Assembly (NCBI GenBank): GCA_030825115.1
Contig: JAPJQL010000013.1
Coordinates: 5,090 to 69,089, forward strand
Direction of reading: 5' to 3'
Length of the DNA stretch: 64,000 bases
From: Lachnospiraceae bacterium
GTDB lineage: Bacteria > Bacillota > Clostridia > Lachnospirales > Lachnospiraceae
Numbering within the stretch: the first letter of the stretch is position 1; every line of letters starts with the position of its first letter. A program made the position numbers and the translations under genes. Under the pieces are notes generated by a model. It did no database searches. It was given only the letters and a program-made list of their open reading frames with translations, and was not told the DNA's origin. Below are positions 51,679-61,233 of this stretch, piece by piece.

Positions 51679-54191
51679 CTACTATGATTCCTCCGTTCCC
51701 AGTAAAAAATATAAACACAGAGCATTACAGCAAGTATCGATAAAGCAATTCCCAATTTCATATACGGCAATTGATACTTTAATTCTATAACATTATTCCC
51801 CGACTCTACTGGTAACATAATCAAAGCATTACACCCTGTCTCAATTTCAACTCGCTTTTCATTTATATATGCTTTCCAACCGCGTTCATTAGGAACTGTC
51901 AATAAAATATATCCTGCTTTATCAGTCAATATTCTGCCCTTTATAACACCATCTTTAATATATGATAACTCTAACGTTTCTTTTTTAATATCAGAAATAA
52001 CTTTTTCAAACTTTTCCATATCAAGTTTATAAAAAACAGGATTTATCTGTTCTTCATTGTTTAAATCCTTATGTTTGAATGAAATTGTATGTTGTTCTGA
52101 TATTTTCCCTACATTGAACACTCTATAGCTTAACCACCGTTGATAATTACAGCGGTAAACATCATCTATATATAATTCTACATCTTGTATATCAATATCG
52201 GCATAGCCATACACCAAATCATTATTGGAATCTGTCTCTAATATATAATCCACACCTCCCTGTTTTTCTACCACATTATACTTAATTGGCTCAAATAATC
52301 TGATTCGCTTTCCTGTAATATAAGAAAAAATCGCATTTTGAAATTCGAAGTTATTGTTATTTATTTCAATATACTCATTACAAGTTGATGCCACTTTAAA
52401 ACCCAAGGGTAATGCATATGGATTTTTATAAACATTCTTATCATTTAATCTATTATCATTTTGGAGCAACAGTCCTCCAAACTCTTGATTTGACATAACA
52501 TATTTTATACCTAGCAAACTATCTGACGGTAAAATTGGCTCATCATACATAGTAATAACCCCATTAATGCCATATCCGAACTGTTCACCTAATTTTCGGA
52601 GTTTTTCATTATATGTTGATGTATATTGTGAAAAGCCGCGATAATCATATGCCAAGTTTTCATTAAAATATGCCGTACATTTTGTTTGATTTTCTTCTCG
52701 ATTAAATGTTTGTTCAATCCTATAAAACAATGAATCATCATAAATATTTGATAGCTGATTCTCTTGATTTTTTACGTAGTTTATATACCTATCCGCATTA
52801 TCCCAATAAAGTTCCTTACCTACAGCAATTCCTCCGGTCAACAACTCACTTAATGTTATCAATGTTAAACAGCTTAATGCTATAACCTTCAAATATTTAT
52901 TTTTTCCTAATGCATGTTTTAGACCAAATACCATTAAAATTACAACTATTGAAATTAATGTAATACAATACCCCCTCTGATTCGGAAATCTTTCTTCAAA
53001 ATTTAGATACTGAAATAATGCTAGTAAAAAAATCCCGGAGCTCAGCACAATTTTCTTCCTATCTTTATAGCCACCAAGCCCACACGCAGCAAAGTAAATT
53101 AATATCCAAGTTTGTAAAAAAGAAAATCTACAAAAATAGCTTTCAGCTACACGAAAACCATTCCAGATATTCTCAAATGGTTTAAACAAAACAGATGATA
53201 ACATAAACACCAATAATACAGATGATATAAGAGCTTTCTTCCACTTTCTCTCAATAAAAATAGTCACAAAATAATATATGACAAAGATTAAAACTATTGT
53301 TCCGCAAAACAAACTTAAATTACTATCCCCAATATCATTTCCTGTAACAAAGCCTCTCATTAACTGAGTAATATCTCCATTAAATTTAATATTAAAAATT
53401 CCAGACTCGATGGTCCCCTTACCTTGTTTTAATGAATATATTACAGGAAGAAAGAAAGCAAAGCTTAACATAATACCCAATAACATATTGCCAATAAATA
53501 TAACTATGCTTCTCAACTTCTCTTTTGTATGCATCTCTTTTAATAACAACTCATAAATAAAATATATACCAGCAAATAAACACACCATATACGCTGTATA
53601 CCAATTAAAGCAAATACTACAACAAACTGCAATAATCAATAATATATTTTTTTTATTCTCAATAACTCTCCATACTCCCAACATTACTATTGGCAGCATA
53701 TATACACCATCTAACCACATTAAATTATCCATTTGGTGCATATTATAAAATGATATTGCATAACACATAGATAGAAGAAATACATATGTTTTTTTCAACT
53801 CTGGAATTCTATAACGCAAAAAAATTGCTTGAAACAATCCACACAGCCCTAATTTAATGGCTATAGCAAAGTATACAAACAACTGAATATCTTGTTTTTC
53901 AAATAAATATAGCAATAAATTGATTGGCGATGATAGGTAATATGCAAAAATACCAATTGCACTGCCGCCTAAAGATTTCGAGAATGTATAAACAATCCTC
54001 GCCTTCCCATGAAGCACATTCCATAAATATGACAAAAGATCCACATATTGGATATGCAAATCACGTGTCAAATTACTAATCGAACCCAAAGGATATATAC
54101 TGCATAGGAATAGTGTAATGCTATAGAGTATTATCGGGGAAAAAAAACAACATCCCCATAAAATCATTTCTTCTACTTTTTTATTTGCCAT
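51675..54191 (-). CDS. YfhO-family polytopic membrane protein
   Basis: 838 residues with about 12 N-terminal membrane helices (residues 1-450), a large extracellular domain (about 460-800) and one final helix (LGIALSILAVMLCVYIFYW). The arrangement and motifs FAYYLSSPINLLLYLFEK, YMLPIVMLGVW and GWKAYINEKRVEIETG are typical of YfhO proteins, GT-C-like enzymes that use polyprenyl-linked sugars to glycosylate teichoic acids. It is coupled to the GtrB-like gene. AT-rich compared with the 10-23 kb operon, so this glycan block has a different history. Confidence 0.9.
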   Translation of the reverse strand: MANKKVEEMILWGCCFFSPIILYSITLFLCSIYPLGSISNLTRDLHIQYVDLLSYLWNVLHGKARIVYTFSKSLGGSAIGIFAYYLSSPINLLLYLFEKQDIQLFVYFAIAIKLGLCGLFQAIFLRYRIPELKKTYVFLLSMCYAISFYNMHQMDNLMWLDGVYMLPIVMLGVWRVIENKKNILLIIAVCCSICFNWYTAYMVCLFAGIYFIYELLLKEMHTKEKLRSIVIFIGNMLLGIMLSFAFFLPVIYSLKQGKGTIESGIFNIKFNGDITQLMRGFVTGNDIGDSNLSLFCGTIVLIFVIYYFVTIFIERKWKKALISSVLLVFMLSSVLFKPFENIWNGFRVAESYFCRFSFLQTWILIYFAACGLGGYKDRKKIVLSSGIFLLALFQYLNFEERFPNQRGYCITLISIVVILMVFGLKHALGKNKYLKVIALSCLTLITLSELLTGGIAVGKELYWDNADRYINYVKNQENQLSNIYDDSLFYRIEQTFNREENQTKCTAYFNENLAYDYRGFSQYTSTYNEKLRKLGEQFGYGINGVITMYDEPILPSDSLLGIKYVMSNQEFGGLLLQNDNRLNDKNVYKNPYALPLGFKVASTCNEYIEINNNNFEFQNAIFSYITGKRIRLFEPIKYNVVEKQGGVDYILETDSNNDLVYGYADIDIQDVELYIDDVYRCNYQRWLSYRVFNVGKISEQHTISFKHKDLNNEEQINPVFYKLDMEKFEKVISDIKKETLELSYIKDGVIKGRILTDKAGYILLTVPNERGWKAYINEKRVEIETGCNALIMLPVESGNNVIELKYQLPYMKLGIALSILAVMLCVYIFYWERRNHSR

Positions 54192-54221
54192 ATATCATCG
54201 TCACCTTATTCTAATTTGCAT

Positions 54222-54445
54222 TCAGATTAATTTGTATGTTTGAAATACTTGAACCGCTGTATATCCACTATACAGATCATCTACTACTATACTTCGTTCA
54301 TCTTCAATTTTTTCGAGCTCATAACCACCATGATTTTGTATTGTTATATTAAATAAGAATACAGGCTCATCCTGCTACTCATAGCTCTCAATCAACTTCT
54401 TATAATCACCCAAATTACTAATCTTTGATCCCGCAAATATATCTT
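54222..54445 (-). pseudogene. Fragment of an LTA-synthase-like sulfatase
   Basis: Minus-strand translation gives GSKISNLGDYKKLIESYE, a stop, then QDEPVFLFNITIQNHGGYEL, a block typical of the C-terminal part of LtaS-like phosphoglycerol transferases. A further open stretch to 54613 in another frame (residues ending in DKIYLRDQRLV) may be its broken upstream part. An internal TAG at 54375 and frame changes make it non-functional. The rest of 54614-54858 shows nothing I can name. Confidence 0.6.
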
Positions 54446-54858
54446 ATCCCTCAAAACTTTCGATAGATCAATTGGGTACAATATATAGTGTATATTGAAA
54501 TCCAAACTGAGTACTAGCAAAAACCTTTCTAAAGAGTACGCCATTCTCCCTACATACGGCTCCGTTAAATGAGCGTAAAGCAAAACTCTTGGTAAATTTT
54601 GACTCACCACCAATTTTATTAAAATTGATATCTTTTTCGTCGGTCTTCTTAATATATCTTTAGCATAAAAACCAAATTAATTAGCAGCGCAAGAAACACT
54701 GTCATTCATAGTTCCTCCCATAATTTTATTTTTACTTTATACATTTAACACGTACTGAACTTGTCGCTGTTCATTATACCACAATAAACCCAATATTATA
54801 TAGTGTTTTACAATAACTTTTATCATCCCTAAAATGAAATTTGTTACTATTCAAAGGT

Positions 54859-56558
54859 CAATGTCATTTAGTTAGCGTAGAAAAAAGATAAAAATCTATG
54901 GATTGAGGCTTAATGATTCGCTAATAAGCCAGCCTGCAGGTGACGTGTCTCTCTGCCAACTATGTGAGCCACGACAAAAAGACAGATTGCACATCTGCCT
55001 GAAAATAATTATAATGATAATGATGCTTATGCGGCCCGATATATAAAATATCGAGGCTTTCTGAAATGGGCTGTTTGTAGTCTTGGGTATTGGCGTCTAT
55101 TTCGGATAGGAATTGGTTCTTTTTGTAGCAGAGACATCACATCATATTGGTCTTTCTCCGTGGCTAGATGGAGAAAGACCCTGCAAATATGAGCCGCCAT
55201 CGTAAAATTGACTTTGTAAGCATGTTTTGTATCGCGCTTTTCCAAAACTGTGTGGTTTATGATCGTCTCGGTTATGTTATAAGTAATGAGCTTTGCCCGT
55301 ATTTCCTGTTTGATGTATTCCGGCTTATATGCATGGAAATCACTTAATCCAATGGTATACTTCAGCTTCCTGAATGATGATTCAATGCCCCACCTTGAAT
55401 CATAGACACATTTGATTCGCTCTGGTGGAAACTCACCCTTTGGCAAATTGGTTACAATACACTCATATGTGGAATCACTGATTGGAAATCTCACAATACG
55501 GAAGGATGGCTCATACGTGTCATAGACGCCATATTCTATGTGATCAAAGGCTGCGTACCTGATCAACAAAACGTACATAAGTGCCTGGGGCAGGTGATAC
55601 TTTTTTTGAATGGCTTCGAACCAAAGTAACTGCGACATCCAGGTCAAAAGAATCTGCATCCGGAAAAACGAAGTTACCAACCAGCCCCTTGGAATGGATA
55701 TCCTTGGTACGGAACAAAAATACTGGTTATGTTCCATGACATGTGCCATGTTATTATAGGAACAATAGCCACGGTCACCGATATAGCTGTTTTTTCTTCC
55801 TTCAAGGATCTCGTGACGGTCAACGATGTCACAAAAAGCAGCAAATTCATTCTTTGAATGAACAGGCTGAATCACGGCATCCGTGTAGGTATGGGTAGTC
55901 AGATCAAAAAAAGCATTTAAATGCATACTGTAGACTCCCCGAATGGAATTGCCAGGAGAGCAGAAGTAATCATCAGAAGAAAAATCGGAGGTACTGAAAA
56001 ACGTGCAGGTGGAACCATCAGCAGCCAAAAAACGGTACCCCCATCATCCAGGGGAGCAGGCAGTCCTTTCATGACGGATGAATTAAAATGTTTGAATACA
56101 GCTTCCAGTGCATCAGGCTTTAGCTTAGCCCGCTGTTGGTTCAGGGCGGAAGCAGTTGGCATAGAAGTATCCAGTCCCCAAAAATCAACCATTTCAACCT
56201 TTGTAGAGGAAAAACCAGGTGAAACGAGAAAGGAAATGAGCGTTTGCGGAACGATTTTTCTGTTTCTGAGAAAGTCCGTATCCGGATGAACAGAATACTG
56301 TGAGATGTGAGAAGCAGCATAATTCACGGATGAAGTAAATAAATCTTTAATTTCTTGATGGGTCATAATCGTCGACCTCCTTGAAAAAGTGATATATCTC
56401 TAATTCAAGGGCCGCTCTCGTTACCACTATCAAGAATCATCAACGAGATCGGCCGCACATTTTAAGCGGCATGTCAACTATTATTCCCAAAAAGGTTAGA
56501 CCCCCTTGTTGGAAATCTAACCATTTAACGATATAAAATGTTAACTAAATGACATTGG
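54859..56558 (-). mobile_element. IS4-family element, decayed copy
   Basis: Ends CAATGTCATTTAGTTA and TAACTAAATGACATTG. It contains the frameshifted transposase at 55027-56366 and a damaged 13-bp stem (GGCCGCTCTCGTT/AACGAGATCGGCC) near 56410-56454. It is about 1.7 kb and lies head-to-tail with the intact copy. Confidence 0.78.
55027..56366 (-). pseudogene. IS4-family transposase, frameshifted
   Basis: The reading begins MTHQEIKDLFTSSVNYAASH, goes out of frame near 56030 (GGTVFWLLMVPP), continues with MAADGSTCTFFS and again loses frame between IPRGWLV and AAFDHIEYG before ending KPRYFIYRAA. It aligns along its length with the intact transposase. The catalytic region reads YDSRWGIESSFRKLKY where the intact copy has YYDRWDIESSFRKLKY. 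Confidence 0.85.
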
Positions 56559-56745
56559 CCTCTGAACCAATGTCATTTAGTTAATATCAAGCAAAGGGAA
56601 GTGTAATCCTGCAAATAGAAATCTGATACTCAAAATGGTGATGCTTACGGGGAAACGGTTAGGATTTGGCTTTTTACCGGCATGACAAACAAGCAGATTT
56701 ACATCTGCTTCAAAAAAGGGTAAAATAGTTATTGGTGAATCTGTT

Positions 56746-58074
56746 TTATGCTGCGCGGTATATGAAATATCGCGGCTTTCGGAAATGTGCCGTTTTCAAG
56801 CGAGGATATTGGCGTTCATTCCGAATCGGGATTAATTCCCGGCATAGCAGGGACATCACATCTATTGAGTCTTTCTCTGTGGTCAGACGGAGAAAGACTC
56901 TACAAATATGAGCAGCCATGCTAAAATTTACTTTGTATTCATATTTTGTGTTTCCCTTTTTTATTATCGTATGATTGATCAGCGTTTCTGTTATGTTGTA
57001 TGCGATTAGCTTTGCCCATATTTCCTGTTTGATGTAATCCGGTTTATAAGCATGAAAGTTACTCAGTCCGATCGTATATTTCAGCTTACGAAAAGAACTC
57101 TCAATGTCCCATCTGTCATAGTATAGAAGTTTTATCCGTTCAACGGGAAATTCCGCCGGAGGCAGATTGGTCACAATGCATTCATAAGAATCGTCAGATA
57201 TGGGAAACCTTACAATTCGAAATGATAAGTCATAAGAGTCCAGGGAACCGTATGCAACATAGTCAAAAGAAGCGGCAGCATCTACAAAGCGTTTGTAAAA
57301 GCCTTCTTTGATCGGGATTGTCTTTTTATGACTGCGAACCAGAGTAACATTTACCCGGATATCAAAAGAGTCTGTATCTGGAAAATCAAAATTTCCAACA
57401 AGTCCTTTGGAATGAATGTCTTTGGTGCGGAACAAAAAATACTGGTTCTTTTCCACGACATGGGCCATGTTGTTATAAGAACAATAGCCTCTGTCACCGA
57501 TAAAGACATCTCTGGTGTCCAGCAGCAGGGCATGTCGGTCTACCATGTCACAAAAAGCCCGGAATTCATCTTTTTGGTGAACCGGCTGAATCAGGGCATC
57601 CGTATAAGTATGCTTGTGCAGGTCATATAGAGCATTCAGGTGCATACTATAAAATCCTTTAGCTGAATGGCCCCCGGAGACGAAGTATTCCGGAGGAGAA
57701 AAAGAAGGTTTACTAAAATAAGTAAAGGTGGAGCCATCTGCAGCAAGGAAACGGTAGCGAGGTGTTCCTTCCATAGACAGGAGGGAAGAGTTGAAGTGAT
57801 GGAAAACAGCTTCCAGTGCGTCAGGTTTAAGTTTTACGCGCTGCTGACTAAAAGCAGAAGCGGATGGAGCATTTGGAAGCAGGCCAAAGAAATCAAGAAG
57901 CTCCAGTTTGGTGCTGGAAGCTCCACAGGAGACCATGAAGGAAATGAGATTAGCAGCACCTATCTTTCTGTTGCGGGTGAAATCCGAAATCGGGTTGATC
58001 GCATAGAGTGAGATATTGGATGCAACATGATTGACGGCATTTGAAAAAGCAGCTTTGATAGAGTCGTGTGACAT
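56746..58074 (-). CDS. IS4-family transposase (DDE)
   Basis: 442 residues, complete. DDE residues are the Asp in FLAADGSTFTYF, the Asp in FIGDRGYCSYNN and the Glu in DRWDIESSFRKLKY (Y-x2-R-W-x-IE-x3-R-K motif). The long beta-insertion between the second Asp and the Glu fits the IS4 family. The N-terminal DNA-binding domain is helical (MSHDSIKAAFSNAVNHVASN). Upstream is a 15-bp hairpin likely limiting expression. Confidence 0.92.
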   Translation of the reverse strand: MSHDSIKAAFSNAVNHVASNISLYAINPISDFTRNRKIGAANLISFMVSCGASSTKLELLDFFGLLPNAPSASAFSQQRVKLKPDALEAVFHHFNSSLLSMEGTPRYRFLAADGSTFTYFSKPSFSPPEYFVSGGHSAKGFYSMHLNALYDLHKHTYTDALIQPVHQKDEFRAFCDMVDRHALLLDTRDVFIGDRGYCSYNNMAHVVEKNQYFLFRTKDIHSKGLVGNFDFPDTDSFDIRVNVTLVRSHKKTIPIKEGFYKRFVDAAASFDYVAYGSLDSYDLSFRIVRFPISDDSYECIVTNLPPAEFPVERIKLLYYDRWDIESSFRKLKYTIGLSNFHAYKPDYIKQEIWAKLIAYNITETLINHTIIKKGNTKYEYKVNFSMAAHICRVFLRLTTEKDSIDVMSLLCRELIPIRNERQYPRLKTAHFRKPRYFIYRAA

Positions 58075-58120
58075 AAGTGTATACCTTCTTGAATTAAAAA
58101 GAATATATTTCTAATTCAAG

Positions 58121-58167
58121 GGCCGCTCTCGCTACCTCTTAAAATTCAATCAGTAGCGAGAGCGGCC
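58121..58167. repeat. 15-bp perfect inverted repeat in the IS4 leader
   Basis: GGCCGCTCTCGCTAC and GTAGCGAGAGCGGCC with a 17-base loop. It lies upstream of the transposase start and inside the element. Such stems limit read-through translation of transposase. The decayed copy has the same stem with one mismatch. Confidence 0.75.
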
Positions 58168-58537
58168 GCACATTTTTGACTTTGTGCCAACACTTTTAGG
58201 AGATATTTTTTAAAAAATTGGTTAGACCCTCATTACAGAATCTAACCCTGTAGCTTAACTAACTGACATTGGTCTCTGAACAGTAACTGAAATTTCAGAA
58301 TAAATGAGGAAATAGCGATAAAGTATATCAATTAAGGCCTTCTTATTGTATAATAAGTTTGTCGTACAAGGGCACTTTTCCTCGTATAGTTTGTTAATTT
58401 TTTTAAATGATTATTATTCAAAGTAGCCTGATTTGATTTTTTTATTAAGTGTAGATTGAGAAATATCACTATAGTTTATGAAAAGAGTGGAGATGTCGAA
58501 ATATTCAAATGAAACTATTCAAAAAAAGGATGAAAAA

Positions 58538-59500
58538 ATGAGTTATAGGGATTATAAGTTAGATAACCTTAAGGCATTATTAATTTTCTGTGTGGTCTTG
58601 GGGCATTTATTGGAATTATTTGGTGGGCAGGAGCGTCGATGGATTTATATTATGATTTATTGTTTTCATATGCCGGCATTTGTATTTGTTTCGGGGATTT
58701 TTTCAAGAATGAATCCAGAACGTTTTATTCGACAGATTTTGTACTCTTACGTGGTTTATCAGAGTTTGTATTTGCTGTTTCAGCGGCTTTGCTTAAAGCA
58801 AGAAAATATCTTCCAATTTGCAACTCCATATTGGTTACTATGGTATCTGGTTTCACTTATGTTTTGGCTGCTATTTCTACCAATAATTAACGGATTTTCT
58901 AGGAAGTGGGTATTGATAGTATCAGTTATATTAGCATTATTAATCGGTTTTGATCAAAGCATTGGATATTACATGAGTTTTTCTAGAACGCTAGTATTAC
59001 TACCTTTTTTTGTTGCTGGACATTATAAAATTCTTGATTGTAGTTGGGTGCAAAAAAATAGTAAGAGAATGATAGGAATATGTCTGCTGGGAATCTTTTT
59101 TGTTGGTTTTGTAATATGGGAAAATCTTGGGGTAATAAAAGAAGTTTGGTTATATCATTCGACATCATATGGAGCAGGAGGATATGGAATATGGATACGG
59201 GGAATTATCCTAATGGTAGCTTCTCTGGAGATATTATTCCTGTTTTTGATAATTCCAAACAGAAAGATAAAAATTATTAGCTCATTAAGACAATATACAA
59301 TGCCTGTCTTTCTTTTGCATGGTTTTTTTGTACGTTGGGCAGGGCATATTCATTTATTTAGATGGACAGAACAGATAAATCTTTTAGTTGCTGTACTTCT
59401 GGCTGGATTACTTTGCATTTTTCTTGGTAATTCCTGGATAGCAAGAGGACTTCGTATGACTTTTTGTTTTCAAGACCATAGAAAATTACAAATCAAATAG
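58538..59500 (+). CDS. Acyltransferase-3 family membrane protein
   Basis: 320 residues from the ATG at 58538 (AAGGA site seven bases upstream); 58478 is an alternative start adding 20 residues. About ten membrane helices. The N-terminal YKLDNLKALLIFCVVLGHLL includes the conserved R/K-x10-H position and HMPAFVFVSGIFSR matches family motif 2 (FxSG). Acyltransferase-3 proteins acetylate or succinylate surface sugars. GC is low, and the gene probably belongs with the YfhO glycan block, split from it by the IS4 insertions. Confidence 0.85.
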   Translation: MSYRDYKLDNLKALLIFCVVLGHLLELFGGQERRWIYIMIYCFHMPAFVFVSGIFSRMNPERFIRQILYSYVVYQSLYLLFQRLCLKQENIFQFATPYWLLWYLVSLMFWLLFLPIINGFSRKWVLIVSVILALLIGFDQSIGYYMSFSRTLVLLPFFVAGHYKILDCSWVQKNSKRMIGICLLGIFFVGFVIWENLGVIKEVWLYHSTSYGAGGYGIWIRGIILMVASLEILFLFLIIPNRKIKIISSLRQYTMPVFLLHGFFVRWAGHIHLFRWTEQINLLVAVLLAGLLCIFLGNSWIARGLRMTFCFQDHRKLQIK

Positions 59501-59557
59501 ACCTGAAGTGATTGCCAGATGTTCTATAGAGTGCTTTAATGATAAAGGGTAGAAAAA

Positions 59558-60439
59558 ATGAAACGATTATTATTTATATTTAACCCTTGTGCAGGACGTG
59601 CAAAGGTAAAAAACAAGCTATATGAAATTATTGAGCATTATACCAGATTTGGTTATTTAGTGACGGTATATCCAACTAGCGCAAAAAGAGATGCCTACTC
59701 TTTTCTTATGCAGTCAGAAGAAATGTATGAACTGATTGTCTGCGGTGGCGGCGATGGTACATTAAATGAAGTAGCATCAGGGATTCTTGATGCTAAGATA
59801 CAAATACCGCTTGCTTATATTCCGACAGGCTCTACAAATGATTTTGCACGCAGCATTGGTATATCAACTGATATTGATGAAGCACTAGAAATTACGCTAC
59901 ATAAAAATTTATTTGATATTGATATTGGTGTATTTAATCAAAACAAATTTGTGTACATAGCTGCGTTTGGTATTTTTACAAATATTCCATATTCTACATC
60001 TCAGAAGATGAAGAATACTTTGGGGTATCTTGCATATGTATTGGAAGGGATAAAAGCAATTTCGGAATTAAAGGCTTATAATCTAACCTTGAAATATGAT
60101 GCGGGGAATGTTGAAGGCGCATTTATCGTTGGGCTTATTATGAATTCATTTTCTGTGGCTGGATTCAAAAATCCTTTTCATCAAATAACGAAACTAAATG
60201 ATGGACTCTTTGAAGTTCTATTGATTCGGATGCCCCAAAACATTTTGGAACTACAGGCGATTATTGCTGCATTAATGAATGAACGTGTAGAACCAGAGTA
60301 TATGGTGTGTTTCCAGACATCCTCGATAAGCATTTCTTCTGAACCGATAGAGTGGACGTTTGATGGAGAATATGGAGGCGTATTTGATTTAGTTTCCATT
60401 TCCATTCTGAATAGAGCGTTACAAGTAATTATGAAATAA
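59558..60439 (+). CDS. Diacylglycerol kinase family lipid kinase (YegS/DagK type)
   Basis: 293 residues with an AAAGGG site. The nucleotide-binding motif GGGDGTLNEVASG is near 67-79, NPCAGRAKVKNKL at the N-terminus and YIPTGSTNDFARSIGI near 90-105 are the DAGK catalytic-domain signatures. The C-terminal domain ends with FDGEYGG. It phosphorylates lipids such as diacylglycerol, recycling the by-product of LTA synthesis, or a sphingoid base. It follows the acyltransferase by 57 bases and is probably co-transcribed. Confidence 0.9.
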   Translation: MKRLLFIFNPCAGRAKVKNKLYEIIEHYTRFGYLVTVYPTSAKRDAYSFLMQSEEMYELIVCGGGDGTLNEVASGILDAKIQIPLAYIPTGSTNDFARSIGISTDIDEALEITLHKNLFDIDIGVFNQNKFVYIAAFGIFTNIPYSTSQKMKNTLGYLAYVLEGIKAISELKAYNLTLKYDAGNVEGAFIVGLIMNSFSVAGFKNPFHQITKLNDGLFEVLLIRMPQNILELQAIIAALMNERVEPEYMVCFQTSSISISSEPIEWTFDGEYGGVFDLVSISILNRALQVIMK

Positions 60440-60603
60440 AATAGCAATTTCCTAACTAGTTCCGTTCTTGCTGGATTGAGAATCAAGCCTATAAGAGTTG
60501 CCAGCTTCTCTGTCGCAGACCTACTAATATATGGAAAAGGACCGTTTATAAGTATTCCAGGTGGTTAAAAAGGAGAGCTTGGAATACTTATACAAAGTTC
60601 TTA

Positions 60604-61145
60604 TTACAGCATCAGATTTATAAACACCATATCTTTATCATCCTGATTAATTAAGAGATATCTTCGAGTTACTTGCCAAGAAGAGTGATTATATATCTCC
60701 ATAATAACAGCTGGTGAAAATCCATCCTTCCACGCCTGATACCCAAACGTCTTTCATAGGGAATGGCATGAAAGATTCCCTTCTATTCCTAATTCCTCAG
60801 CTAATTCACGGATTATGGAATAAGCACGGCTTCTGTGAATTGGCTTATTTATACTAACACGACTTTTTATAATATATTCTGACTCTTCTATATCGCCAAG
60901 GTGGTCTTTCAATAAAGTTAACGCACTTAATTTAATAAAATAACATTCTTTTTTGAGTTATTTGTTCCGTTATATAGATGCGGTGATAAAAAGTGGAAGT
61001 CTTAAAATTATATACATTCCTCCATTGTAATTTGGTAAATCACTTATTCTTAATGCCGTATTCACCCCCATCATTATCAGAACATAATCACGCCAGCGCT
61101 CCTGCTCTTGCAGTAAATTTTTCATACGCTGGATGTCTTTAAGAC
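60604..61145 (-). pseudogene. Tyrosine integrase pseudogene with stop at the H-x-x-R arginine
   Basis: Minus-strand N-terminal part: RLKDIQRMKNLLQEQERWRD and GVNTALRISDL (61000-61145, catalytic Arg in ALRISD). C-terminal part (60604-60960): EELGIEGNLSCHSL, then a TGA at 60754-60756, then KTFGYQAWKDGFSPAVIMEI and YNHSSWQVTRRYLLINQDD. The TGA replaces the Arg of H-x-x-R. Between the two parts the reading is lost. IS66 begins where the 5' end would continue. Confidence 0.85.
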
Positions 61146-61233
61146 GTAAGTGTCAAATGTAAACGCCAAGTATCAGGGTGTCCCCAATACATTTGCCCCG
61201 ACACCAGCCACTGATGTCAGGGTTGTTAGCATT

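Larger units (their letters stand above)
56567..58272 (-). mobile_element. IS4-family element, intact copy
   Basis: Ends CCAATGTCATTTAGTTAA and AACTAACTGACATTGG, about 1.7 kb. Flanked by CTCTGAA at 56560-56566 and 58274-58280, which fits a 7-bp target duplication. Outer similarity of the two ends of the whole 54.84-58.29 kb unit extends beyond the terminal repeats. Confidence 0.78.
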
